Shown here: piece after piece, positions 43,268 through 50,882 of the stretch
How positions within the stretch are numbered: position 1 is the first letter of the stretch
Layout of the letters: every line of letters begins with the position of its first letter
DNA from: Pelomonas sp. Root1217
GTDB lineage: Bacteria; Pseudomonadota; Gammaproteobacteria; Burkholderiales; Burkholderiaceae_C
DNA length: 64,000 nucleotides
Assembly: GCF_001425705.1 (NCBI RefSeq)
Contig: NZ_LMDC01000028.1
Coordinates: 999,119-1,063,118, forward strand
Direction: 5' to 3'
Notes under the pieces: generated by a model
The model's database searches: none
Told to the model about the DNA's origin: nothing
What the model saw: only the letters and a program-made list of their open reading frames with translations
Made by a program: the position numbers and the translations under genes

Positions 43268-43660
43268 CTAACGGGGCTCGGACCGCCCTTGCTCCCCGTA
43301 GCGGATCGAGATGATCTTGCCCTCGCGGATCCGCACCACCGCGACGAGATTTCCCGGCCCGCGGTCGTACAGCCACTCTTCCGTCACCACGCACACCGGT
43401 TGAACCTGTTGAACCGGCTGAACCTGCTGATAGGCCGGATAGCCGTATTGCGCGGGAACCGGCTGCGGGACCCTGGCGCAGTACGAGTCCGAGACAGTGG
43501 GCTGCCCGCAGGTACGGACCAACCAGACCTTGGCATCGCCTTCATTGACGCTGGTGTCGTTGCATCGCAAGGGATCGGCATGAACGGCACCTCCGGCGCC
43601 CACCAGCGCGGCCATCATGCAGGCCGTCAAGCCCAAGCGCAGTGCGTGAATCACTCCCAT
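43268..43660 (-). CDS. DUF2845 family exported protein
   Basis: 130 residues. Signal peptide MGVIHALRLGLTACMMAALVG to near AVHA. The rest has the DUF2845 hallmark: RCNDTSVNEGDAKVWLVRTCGQP, a PQ/V/Q-rich low-complexity linker, and WLYDRGPGNLVAVVRIREGKIISIRYGE. Function unknown; found as small periplasmic proteins in Burkholderiales. The 293 bases between it and the next gene (43661-43953) hold no further recognisable element. Confidence 0.8.
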   Translation of the reverse strand: MGVIHALRLGLTACMMAALVGAGGAVHADPLRCNDTSVNEGDAKVWLVRTCGQPTVSDSYCARVPQPVPAQYGYPAYQQVQPVQQVQPVCVVTEEWLYDRGPGNLVAVVRIREGKIISIRYGEQGRSEPR

Positions 43661-43953
43661 AGCTTCCTCCTTCGACGGCCGTGCGTCGCTCGCTGATCCG
43701 GGCAGAACGCCGCAGGGACGCTCACGTTGACAGGCTCAACCACTAGCGAACCTGCCTTTGAGACGAGATGGACGTATCGGCGAGCACGCCACGGATCACG
43801 ATGGCGATACGCCCGATGCCCCCCGCAATTGCTCCGCCGTTTCAAAACCACCTGCCGAACCGCCCACGGGCGGCTTTCCTACAGCCGATGCCGTCAAGAC
43901 CGGGCATGCTAGCTCGTCGATCCTGCCCCAACGACCCCGTCAAGGAGACTGAA

Positions 43954-44385
43954 ATGCGCGTCATGGTGATCGTGAAAGCAACTGCCGATTCCGAAGCGGG
44001 CCGCCTGCCCAGCACCGAAGATTTCGCCGCCATGGGCGCGTTCAACGAAGAGCTGGTGAAGGCCGGCGTCATGCAAAGCGGTGATGGTTTGAAGCCGACG
44101 TCCGCCGGCAAGCGCGTGCGGTTCTCCGGCACGGACCGCGCCGTCATCGACGGTCCCTTCGGTGCGCCCAACGACCAGATTGCGGGCTTCTGGATCTGGA
44201 ATGTCGCATCGATGGACGCGGCCGTCGACTGGGTCAAGCGTTGTCCCAACCCGATGGCGGGCGACAGCGAGATCGAGATCCGCCCGTTCTACGAGGCAGA
44301 AGATTTCGGCGAGACGTTCACGCCAGAATTGCAGGCAAAGGAAGACAAGCTGCGCGCCAAGATGGACGCGCAACAGCGCAGCTGA
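43954..44385 (+). CDS. YciI/DGPF family protein
   Basis: 143 residues from an ATG preceded by CAAGGAGACTGA (strong site). MRVMVIVKAT and FSGTDRAVIDGPFGAPNDQIAGFWIW carry the DGPF motif of the YciI-like family. These small dimeric ferredoxin-like-fold proteins often sit next to ECF sigma factor genes; none is seen beside it here. Function unknown. Confidence 0.85.
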   Translation: MRVMVIVKATADSEAGRLPSTEDFAAMGAFNEELVKAGVMQSGDGLKPTSAGKRVRFSGTDRAVIDGPFGAPNDQIAGFWIWNVASMDAAVDWVKRCPNPMAGDSEIEIRPFYEAEDFGETFTPELQAKEDKLRAKMDAQQRS

Positions 44386-44542
44386 GACGAGGCGATCCCG
44401 CCAGCCAGCATCGCGTCCCCGGGCCGAGCCTCGCAGGCCCTGCGTCCGCTGTTGGGCCTGCGCACACTCGCGCGGCAAGCCCATCGACATCATCTGAAAC
44501 AGGCCCGCGACTAGAATCCGGGCCGCGCCTGGGCAACCAGGC

Positions 44543-44638
44543 GTTTCGCTAGGGGTGTTGCGCCTGCCAAGGCGGCGCGCGACTGAGACAGTCCCTTTGA
44601 ACCTGACTGAGGTAATCCTCGCGCAGGGAAGCACGCTG
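44543..44638 (+). ncRNA. TPP riboswitch (THI element)
   Basis: The run CGCTAGGGGTGTTG, then GACTGAGACAGTCC, then CCTTTGAACCTGA, GGTAAT and GCGCAGGGAAGC, matches the TPP-aptamer consensus (P1/P2 with CUGAGA, then ACCUGA and the GGGAAG P1 closing strand). A hairpin GCCCAGG / CCTGGGC follows 13 bases later and could be part of the switch. It sits 75 bases before the TonB receptor ATG, so thiamin pyrophosphate should repress that gene. The 327-base gap 44386-44712 is otherwise without genes. Confidence 0.93.
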
Positions 44639-44712
44639 AAAGCCCAGGCCGAATCTTCGTCTCCCGCCCCTGGGCCCTGTCGTTTGCCGACCTGCCATCG
44701 CTTTGCATTCCG

Positions 44713-46851
44713 ATGGCACGACTCTTTTCCCTTTCCGTTCTCGGCGCCGCCTCTGCGCTGCTCGCCACCAGCCTCGCTTCGGCGCAGACCCTGCCCCAGG
44801 TCAGCGTCTCGGGCAAGGCCACCGAGGCCGTGCCCAGCCTGTCGGGCTTCAACGACCCGCCGGCCAAGCTGCCAATGCAGGCGTTGAGCCTGTCGGCCGA
44901 ACGGCTGGACGAACTCGGCATCACGCAGCTCTCGGGCATCACCAAGCTCGACGCCTCCATCTCCGACGCCTACAACGCCGTCGGCTACTGGTCGCAGCTC
45001 AAGATCCGCGGCTTCGACCTCGACAACCGTTTCAACCTGCGCCGCGACGGCCTGCCCATCACCGGTGAGACGGCGCTGTCGCTGGTCAACAAGTCGGGCA
45101 TCGAGGTGCTGAAGGGCAGCTCCGGCATGCAGGCGGGCACCAGTTCGCCGGCCGGCATCGTCAACTTCGTCGTCAAGCGCCCGCTCGCCGAGGACGGCAC
45201 GGCGCTGATGCTGGAAGCCATCCAGGGCGGCACTGTGCAGGCGAGCGTTGACCATTCGCAGCGCTTCGGCGCCAACCGCGAGTTCGGCGTTCGCGTCAAC
45301 CTCGCTGCGGCCCACCTGGACCCGACGCTGCGTGACAGCAAGGGCCGCTCGCACGCCGCCGCGCTGGCCACTGACTGGCGCATCAGCGCCGACACCCTCG
45401 TCGAGGCCGAGGTCGAGTTCAACCGCCAGAGCCAGCCCAGCCAGCAAGGTTTCAGCCTGCTTGGCAACCGCCTGCCCGACGCCAAGAGCGTCGACCCCAA
45501 CCTGAACCTGAACAACCAGCCCTGGAGCCTGCCCGTCGTCTTCGACAACACGCACGCCTCGCTGCGCGTGCAGCAGAAGCTGGCCGGTGAATGGCGCGCC
45601 CAGGCGGCGCTGGGCATCCAACGCCTGCGCACCGACGACCGCCTGGCCTATGCCTACGGCTGCAGCGACGCCAATGGCGACTACTACGCCGACCGCTTCT
45701 GCCCGGACGGCAGCTACGACCTCTACGACTTCCGCAGCGAGAACGAGCACCGCGACACCACGGCGCTGGACGTCTCCGCCAGCGGCCCCGTGCAGCTTGC
45801 CGGCCTGCACCATGACGTCACCGTCGGTGGACTGACCAGCCGGTTCAAGAGCCGCTTCCAGCGCCAGGCCTACAACTACGCGGGCACCGGCAACATCGAC
45901 GGCAGCGCCGTGACGCCCGCCGCGCCGGATCTGACGGACGAGAACACCAACCGCGACGAGCGCAGCAACGAGCTCTACCTGCGCGACCGCGTCGCCCTGA
46001 GCGCCGACACCAGCGCCTGGCTGGGCCTGCGCCACACCCGCCTGCACCGCGAGAGCGTGCGCACGGACGGCTCGCGTGCAACGGATTACTCGCAGGGCGT
46101 CACCACGCCCTGGGTCGCGCTCAGCCATGCGATCGCCAGCGACTGGCTGCTCTACGCGAGCTGGGGCCAGGGCATCGAAAGCGAAGTGGCCCCCAACCGC
46201 AAGCGCTTCGTCAATGCCGGCCAGGCGCTGCCCGCGCTGAAGAGCCGCCAGACGGAGATCGGCCTGAAAACCGGCACCCAGCGCGTCGAAGGCTCGCTGA
46301 CCGTCTTCGACATCCGCCGCCCCGCGTGGCGCGACGTCGTGCTGCCCGGCTTCACGGAATGCAGCGCCGACAACAGCTGCGAGCGCCGCGCCGACGGCTA
46401 TGCCCGCCATCGCGGCATTGAAGCCAGCGCCGACCTGAAGTGGAGCGGCGGCGGCCTGTTCGCCAGCGCCATGCGCCTGCAGGCGCGCCGCCAAGGCAGC
46501 GCCGACGCCAGCCTCAACGGCCTGCAGCCGCCCAATGTGCCGGAGACAACGCTCAAGGCCCATGTGCGCCAGGACCTGCTGCCCGGCCTGCAAGCCCAGC
46601 TCGGTATCCGCCACGAGGGCAGCCGCTTCGCCACGCCCGACAACAGCATCGCGGTGCCGGCATGGACTGTGGCCGACGCGGGCCTGCGCTACATGCAGGG
46701 CGTGGGCAACCAGACCTGGATCTGGCGCGTGGCCGTCGACAACCTGACCAACCGCCGTGCCTGGCGCGAGTCGCCGTGGCAGTTCGAGCACAGCTACCTC
46801 TACCCGCTTGCACCGCGGACTTTCCGCACGAGTCTCGAGGTCCGGCTCTGA
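44713..46851 (+). CDS. TonB-dependent receptor, probable thiamin-related uptake
   Basis: 712 residues. Signal peptide MARLFSLSVLGAASALLATSLASA, then a short TonB-box-like LPQVSVSGKA. The plug (SQLKIRGFDLDNRFNLRRDGLPI, KSGIEVLKGSSGMQAGTSSPAGIVNFVVKRP) and a barrel ending FRTSLEVRL look like siderophore receptors (FpvA/FhuE-like group). However, the TPP riboswitch upstream argues that the substrate is thiamin or a precursor. No strong ribosome site is visible before the ATG, consistent with riboswitch control or a weak start. Confidence 0.85.
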   Translation: MARLFSLSVLGAASALLATSLASAQTLPQVSVSGKATEAVPSLSGFNDPPAKLPMQALSLSAERLDELGITQLSGITKLDASISDAYNAVGYWSQLKIRGFDLDNRFNLRRDGLPITGETALSLVNKSGIEVLKGSSGMQAGTSSPAGIVNFVVKRPLAEDGTALMLEAIQGGTVQASVDHSQRFGANREFGVRVNLAAAHLDPTLRDSKGRSHAAALATDWRISADTLVEAEVEFNRQSQPSQQGFSLLGNRLPDAKSVDPNLNLNNQPWSLPVVFDNTHASLRVQQKLAGEWRAQAALGIQRLRTDDRLAYAYGCSDANGDYYADRFCPDGSYDLYDFRSENEHRDTTALDVSASGPVQLAGLHHDVTVGGLTSRFKSRFQRQAYNYAGTGNIDGSAVTPAAPDLTDENTNRDERSNELYLRDRVALSADTSAWLGLRHTRLHRESVRTDGSRATDYSQGVTTPWVALSHAIASDWLLYASWGQGIESEVAPNRKRFVNAGQALPALKSRQTEIGLKTGTQRVEGSLTVFDIRRPAWRDVVLPGFTECSADNSCERRADGYARHRGIEASADLKWSGGGLFASAMRLQARRQGSADASLNGLQPPNVPETTLKAHVRQDLLPGLQAQLGIRHEGSRFATPDNSIAVPAWTVADAGLRYMQGVGNQTWIWRVAVDNLTNRRAWRESPWQFEHSYLYPLAPRTFRTSLEVRL

Positions 46852-46887
46852 GGCCCCCGAAAGAACTGCTATAGTCACGGGCTCTGT

Positions 46888-46963
46888 TCCTCGATAGCTC
46901 AGTCGGTAGAGCGCCGGACTGTTAATCCGTAGGTCCCTGGTTCGAGCCCAGGTCGGGGAGCCA
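46888..46963 (+). tRNA. tRNA-Asn (GTT)
   Basis: 76 bases. Acceptor TCCTCGA pairs with TCGGGGA, anticodon GTT at 46921-46923 within CTGTTAA, T-loop GGTTCGAGCC, and an encoded CCA. A TATAGT -10 lies at 46870-46875. The sequence is identical to the copy at 47050. Confidence 0.97.
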
Positions 46964-46973
46964 CAGAAAACCC

Positions 46974-47002
46974 GCAAAGGCTGGCCCATCGCCAGCCTTT
47001 GC
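46974..47002 (+). other. Strong hairpin between tandem tRNAs
   Basis: A perfect 12-base stem, GCAAAGGCTGGC (46974-46985) with GCCAGCCTTTGC (46991-47002), has a CCATC loop and no T-run. It lies directly after the first tRNA. It may help processing or stability of a bi-cistronic tRNA transcript. Confidence 0.6.
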
Positions 47003-47049
47003 AACAACAGCGAGCCGCAACCGCACGGCAAGCAAAAATACCGATCAAT

Positions 47050-47125
47050 TCCTCGATAGCTCAGTCGGTAGAGCGCCGGACTGTTAATCCGTAGGTCCCT
47101 GGTTCGAGCCCAGGTCGGGGAGCCA
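47050..47125 (+). tRNA. tRNA-Asn (GTT), second copy
   Basis: Identical to the 46888 copy over all 76 bases, with the anticodon GTT at 47083-47085. Its 3' 41 bases (47085-47125) recur at 48980-49020, so it is the anchor of the downstream island. Confidence 0.97.
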
Positions 47126-47131
47126 TTCAAG

Positions 47132-47166
47132 AAGCCTCACATGCAAGCGCGTGTGGGGCTTTTTTT
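47132..47166 (+). terminator. Intrinsic terminator of the tRNA-Asn pair
   Basis: A 13-base stem from AAGCCTCAC to GTGGGGCTT with a 4-base AAGC loop is followed by a T-run. A second hairpin with the same bottom half follows the repeat at 48980 (see 49026). Confidence 0.85.
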
Positions 47167-47244
47167 CTTGGCCGAACTGCCGATGGTCGGCATGCCGAAC
47201 TCTTGATGGTCAGCTACCCTTCCCCGCCACCAAGAGGAGGGTCC

Positions 47245-48000
47245 ATGTCAAAGCAAGTTGCCTATCCACTGGCGCGAACGATGAATCGCTGGCTGCGCTG
47301 GCTGCTACTCATCGGAGCTCTGGCCGCAGTCATCACACAATTCATGTACTGGTGGAAGTTCTCGCACGGCTTCTTGAACCTGTCTGATAGCCAAGAGGTC
47401 TGGGGACAGTTCGGGGACTACGTCGGCGGAGTACTGAACCCGATTTTCTCGTCGCTAGCATTTAGCGGACTAGTTGTGACCATCGTCCTGCAAGCTCGGC
47501 AGATCGACATGATGAACCGACAGTCAGACATGGCGAAGCAGCAGTCTGAGTTGGAGATTCAACGGGTCCAATCCACTGTTGCAGACCGAATTGACGGACT
47601 GCTGGCTGCGAAGGTCCATGTGGACTCAGTCCAGCACCAACAACTGGCCTTCTTCGCGGGTTCGCCGATGTCAGTTTCAGAAATGGTTTCGGCACTTGGA
47701 ACAGCAGCTACAGCAAAGCCCGAACCGGGAGAAACGAACTGGCTGCAATGGTTGTGGAACGACACAGCGGCTGAGGGACTTAGGAACTCGCTGGAAGCCC
47801 AGACAATTCCGGTCAGACTGGAATTCGAATCGTTGGCCTGGATGCTGTCCCAGTACGAAACTCTCGGCGGCTCGCCAATCGTTACTGCCTTCTACAGACG
47901 ACGGTACAACGCACAGTTGGTATGGCTAGATGCACTCGGCCTCTTGAAACAAAACGTCGAAGTGCTAGCCTTCTTCCGACGATCTTCGGTCAGTGAATGA
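47245..48000 (+). CDS. Putative abortive-infection-like membrane protein
   Basis: 251 residues from an ATG preceded by AGAGGAGGGTCC (strong site). Two membrane segments lie near residues 18-40 and 58-82; the second, FGDYVGGVLNPIFSSLAFSGLVVTIVL, is the FGD..GG.LNPI pattern of the putative phage abortive-infection protein family (recognised from memory, not searched). A coiled-coil-like charged stretch (QARQIDMMNRQSDMAKQQSELE) follows, then a soluble C-terminal part. It is the first gene after the tRNA pair. Confidence 0.55.
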   Translation: MSKQVAYPLARTMNRWLRWLLLIGALAAVITQFMYWWKFSHGFLNLSDSQEVWGQFGDYVGGVLNPIFSSLAFSGLVVTIVLQARQIDMMNRQSDMAKQQSELEIQRVQSTVADRIDGLLAAKVHVDSVQHQQLAFFAGSPMSVSEMVSALGTAATAKPEPGETNWLQWLWNDTAAEGLRNSLEAQTIPVRLEFESLAWMLSQYETLGGSPIVTAFYRRRYNAQLVWLDALGLLKQNVEVLAFFRRSSVSE

Positions 48001-48198
48001 TCTACACGGTTTAACCGAACGGGAGCGCTGACTTCCGGGCAGGAGCGGAGAGCAACTCTCCCCGCACGGTGACTTGGAATCCCTGATGCGCCGGGGCAAG
48101 CTCCGAGGCTGTCATTGCATTCAGCAATGCTGATGCTGCACGGAAGTGCAACGGGGATGACGGGTTGGTATGTCATTAGCGCAGCCAGGTTTGAACTT

Positions 48199-48217
48199 CG
48201 TCGATCGCCGATCGACG
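48199..48217. repeat. 19-base palindrome
   Basis: CGTCGATCG and CGATCGACG flank a single C; symmetric. It lies in the 287-base gap 48001-48287, together with a TTGCTCC-GTTCAG-GGAGCAA hairpin at 48238-48257, 30 bases before the next gene. No protein can be assigned; an operator is one possibility. Confidence 0.4.
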
Positions 48218-48287
48218 GTGCCTGACTGCGGGGAAATTTGCTCCGTTCAGGGAGCAATGCTACGTCGATGGCGCAAGGGAGGTATGC

Positions 48288-48956
48288 ATGAAACCAAAAG
48301 ATCAAGACCGCCTGCTGATCGTCGCCATTTGCCTCATCTCGCTCGCTGGGCTGGCTTACGGCGGCATAGCGATGCTGGCCTTCTTGGCATCGAAGGGCAC
48401 GACCTTCAAGGAATTCGATGGCCCTGCGTGGACGCAAGCGGTGGGCTCGGTTGGCGCGATTCTGGTGGCCGTATGGGTGTTTCAAAGGCAAGCCCAGCAT
48501 GCCGAATCCAGCAGCCGTCGCCAAGATGCCGCCGGTGTCAGGCTTCGCGGGGATCTGCTGAGGTCTATGTCGAAGTTGGGCTATGAAGTAGACGAGCTTG
48601 TGTTCGCAAAGTGCATTGATCCAGTCATGGCACGCTCTGTGGACAAGATCAACTGGTCCAGAGTCCGGGAAATCGAAGTGGTGCTGCTCGAGGCGCGCAA
48701 CGGTATGAACAGCTTCCAGCCGGCGCAGATGACCTGTGGCGCCGAGTTGATCCTGTGGAACCTTGCGAAAGCCAGGGCGGCAGCTCTCTGCGACGAGGTC
48801 GCCCTGCTCAAGGGGAACGTATTCAGCCGCCGCGAGCAGCTCCAAAGCGCCGCCTTCATGCTGAAGTTCCAAGCTAACGACTGCGAAAGCATGGCCGTGT
48901 GGGTTGAGGCGGGCGACAGGGATGCCCTTCAGCGATTCAGGCACGGGCACATTTAG
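48288..48956 (+). CDS. Hypothetical two-helix membrane protein
   Basis: 222 residues from an ATG preceded by AAGGGAGGTATGC (strong site). Two hydrophobic helices lie near residues 8-32 (LLIVAICLISLAGLAYGGIAMLAF) and 47-65 (WTQAVGSVGAILVAVWVF), then a cytoplasmic helical domain with two CxxE-like parts. Not recognised. The layout of a short membrane anchor and soluble domain resembles small accessory proteins of defence or prophage regions, like the gene at 47245. It has lower similarity to core gene codon use, but this was not measured. Confidence 0.6.
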   Translation: MKPKDQDRLLIVAICLISLAGLAYGGIAMLAFLASKGTTFKEFDGPAWTQAVGSVGAILVAVWVFQRQAQHAESSSRRQDAAGVRLRGDLLRSMSKLGYEVDELVFAKCIDPVMARSVDKINWSRVREIEVVLLEARNGMNSFQPAQMTCGAELILWNLAKARAAALCDEVALLKGNVFSRREQLQSAAFMLKFQANDCESMAVWVEAGDRDALQRFRHGHI

Positions 48957-48979
48957 TTCACTGCAGGCCATAGACCTGC

Positions 48980-49020
48980 TAATCCGTAGGTCCCTGGTTC
49001 GAGCCCAGGTCGGGGAGCCA
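48980..49020 (+). repeat. 41-base 3' fragment of tRNA-Asn
   Basis: An exact copy of tRNA-Asn from the anticodon's last base to CCA. No 5' half precedes it, so no functional tRNA is made. It marks an attachment-site-like duplication. Confidence 0.85.
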
Positions 49021-49025
49021 AATCT

Positions 49026-49063
49026 AAGCCTCATTCGCGTAAGCGGGTGGGGCTTTTTCTTTG
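49026..49063 (+). terminator. Intrinsic terminator following the tRNA-Asn fragment
   Basis: A 13-base stem with a GTAA loop runs from AAGCCTCA (49026) to TGGGGCTT (ends 49055), then T-rich. It shares its lower half with the terminator after the intact tRNA (47132), but its upper half differs with pairing kept. Confidence 0.75.
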
Positions 49064-49079
49064 TGGCGCAGGGTTCTTC

Positions 49080-49096
49080 GATAGCTTAATGCTATC
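49080..49096. promoter_or_regulatory. Short inverted repeat before the ATPase gene
   Basis: GATAGC-TTAAT-GCTATC, followed by AAAA, lies 92 bases before the AAA-TOPRIM start. It could be an operator for the XRE regulator. The TTCTTCGATAGCTTAAT region also resembles the 5' end of tRNA-Asn (about 14 of 17 positions). Confidence 0.35.
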
Positions 49097-49188
49097 AAAA
49101 ATGCGACCACTTGGATGTTGTTACCAATGTTGGCCAAGTGCTCACATGCAACAATCCTTGTCATAAGAGGCATCACGGGAGACGGCAA

Positions 49189-50862
49189 ATGGCAAAGACC
49201 CTACTCAAAAAGCTTAGCATTCGGAAGTTTCGCGCTCTTACTGATGTCGATATCGAATTCGGCACACATGTCACTGTTATTTGTGGCAAGAATGGCACTT
49301 CAAAGTCGTCCATTCTCGGAATAGCAGCGCAGATATTTAGTTTTGAAACGGACTACACCCAAAGTAGCCCTTTGCAGTTTCAGACTATTGCGGGAGGGAA
49401 GTTCAAGTCTTTGCCCGCAGAACACTTCCGATTCTCTGATCAGTTCGATACACCGGGTTCAATGACCGTGGGGGTCGAGCTTTTTGACGGCTACACCGCC
49501 GCGTCTGCTACAGCTGAGCTTGAGCTTTCAAAGCGTGGGAAGATTGCCAGACCTGTTGTGCGAAAGAACAGCACGGTGGTCACTACGGGAAATACCAGCC
49601 GAAACTTTACCCATCCCGTCATTTTCTTAAGCTTGAAGCGATTGCTACCGATTGCGTCGCGCGACTATCAAGTACATAGTTTCGCGTATCTCAACGCAAA
49701 TAAGCAACAATTCCTCAACCTTACGAATGAACTGCTGAACAAGACTTCATCGGCTGCCACAAGTACGGCCGGGTCCATCAATTCCGCTGTTGCGCATGCA
49801 GACAATTACGATCAGGACTCCGTTTCAGCTGGCGAAGATAACGCCGGGCAGATAATGCTCGCACTTATGTCTTTCAGAAAACTAAAAGAAGAGTATACGG
49901 ATTACAAAGGCGGTCTGCTCTTGATTGACGAGGCCGATGCCGGTCTCTTTCCTGCAGCGCAAATCAAGCTCATTGAGATCTTAAATAGAGAGTGTCACGA
50001 TCTGGATCTGCAGGTCGTCATGACGTCTCACTCTCCATCGCTTATTGAGTACACCTTTGAGCAAAGTCAGAAATTTCGCCGTAGATTCAAGACAATCTAT
50101 CTCAGTGATACATACGGTAGCGTGCAGGCAATGCACGACATGTCCTGGGCTGACATCAGTGCAGATTTACATACTCGAACAGTCACCGCGAATGCTGATG
50201 TCTCATTGCCATCAATAAATGTGTATTTTGAAGACAGAGAGGGGTTTGACCTTTTCAATGCGGCTCTCTATCGCAAGCCCATTAAAAAGTTCACCAATCC
50301 GCTTGAGAACATCACCCTCGGCTGCAGCAACTATATCCAGCTAATACAAAAGGGAATTCCTGAATTCGCGTCAAAGAGTATCGTCTGCTTAGACGCGGAC
50401 GTCGCAAATGCTGCCCAGTACTCCTCGATTGTTCTGCTACCCGGCAGTCTGCCCCCAGATCAGCTAATTTTCGAGTTTCTGTATAATCTGCCTGCGAATC
50501 ACTCGCTGTGGACAAATCCGCTACGATTCAACCGCCCAGTGTTAACGCGAATCGCTGCGCCAATCATCGCCGCGTTGTCGATCTCCGGCCCGACCGCTAA
50601 TGTTGCAGCGTTGGTGACCGCATACCGGGCGGCGGATCCCAGCGGAAAGAAATTGCGCGAACTCTTCAAGTCTTTTTATAAGGATGCAGAATTTCAAGCT
50701 TTCTTAAACCAACGAAAATCAGCCCTGAATCCCTGGCGCACCTGGGTGCAAGCTAACAAGACGGAATGTGATGCGTTCACCGCACGGTTCGTGGCACAGA
50801 TGATAAGCACCATGGCGGATGGGTATAACGTTGACAGGGGTAAGTTGGTGGCGTTGAATTAG
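49189..50862 (+). CDS. AAA ATPase with OLD-like TOPRIM nuclease domain
   Basis: 557 residues from an ATG preceded by CACGGGAGACGG (good site); the frame is open further upstream but those residues look non-coding. N-terminal ABC-type ATPase: Walker A GKNGTSKSS (33-41), a long region, Walker B LLLIDEADAG (~243-252) and VMTSHSPS (~277), all as in OLD/RecF-like ATPases. A TOPRIM-like domain follows: a Glu in VYFEDREG (~345) and CLDADV (~400), the E...DxD metal site. So it is a probable ATP-driven nuclease of the OLD superfamily. The adjacent adenine methylase (20 bases later) makes a possible defence pair. No cysteine cluster. Confidence 0.75.
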   Translation: MAKTLLKKLSIRKFRALTDVDIEFGTHVTVICGKNGTSKSSILGIAAQIFSFETDYTQSSPLQFQTIAGGKFKSLPAEHFRFSDQFDTPGSMTVGVELFDGYTAASATAELELSKRGKIARPVVRKNSTVVTTGNTSRNFTHPVIFLSLKRLLPIASRDYQVHSFAYLNANKQQFLNLTNELLNKTSSAATSTAGSINSAVAHADNYDQDSVSAGEDNAGQIMLALMSFRKLKEEYTDYKGGLLLIDEADAGLFPAAQIKLIEILNRECHDLDLQVVMTSHSPSLIEYTFEQSQKFRRRFKTIYLSDTYGSVQAMHDMSWADISADLHTRTVTANADVSLPSINVYFEDREGFDLFNAALYRKPIKKFTNPLENITLGCSNYIQLIQKGIPEFASKSIVCLDADVANAAQYSSIVLLPGSLPPDQLIFEFLYNLPANHSLWTNPLRFNRPVLTRIAAPIIAALSISGPTANVAALVTAYRAADPSGKKLRELFKSFYKDAEFQAFLNQRKSALNPWRTWVQANKTECDAFTARFVAQMISTMADGYNVDRGKLVALN

Positions 50863-50882
50863 CGCAAACCAAACCGATTCAT

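Noticed and set aside
44713-46851. Calling the receptor a siderophore receptor
   Set aside because: The barrel alone would allow it, but the TPP riboswitch upstream makes thiamin-related uptake the better reading. No siderophore synthesis or Fur box was seen nearby.
43909-47130. A 1073-residue open frame on the minus strand
   Set aside because: It is antisense to the YciI gene, the riboswitch, the TonB receptor and the tRNAs. Long antisense frames are expected in high-GC DNA; the plus strand has clear family signatures.
46888-49020. A CRISPR-like array from the repeated tRNA sequence
   Set aside because: The repeats are tRNA-Asn genes and fragments with irregular spacing; no spacers or cas genes.
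48980-49020. A third functional tRNA
   Set aside because: Only the 3' half is present; the D-arm and acceptor 5' strand are missing.
49111-49188. A longer start of the AAA-TOPRIM gene at 49111
   Set aside because: The 26 extra codons lack similarity to ATPase N-termini, and the ATG at 49189 has a good ribosome site and begins directly at the ATPase fold.
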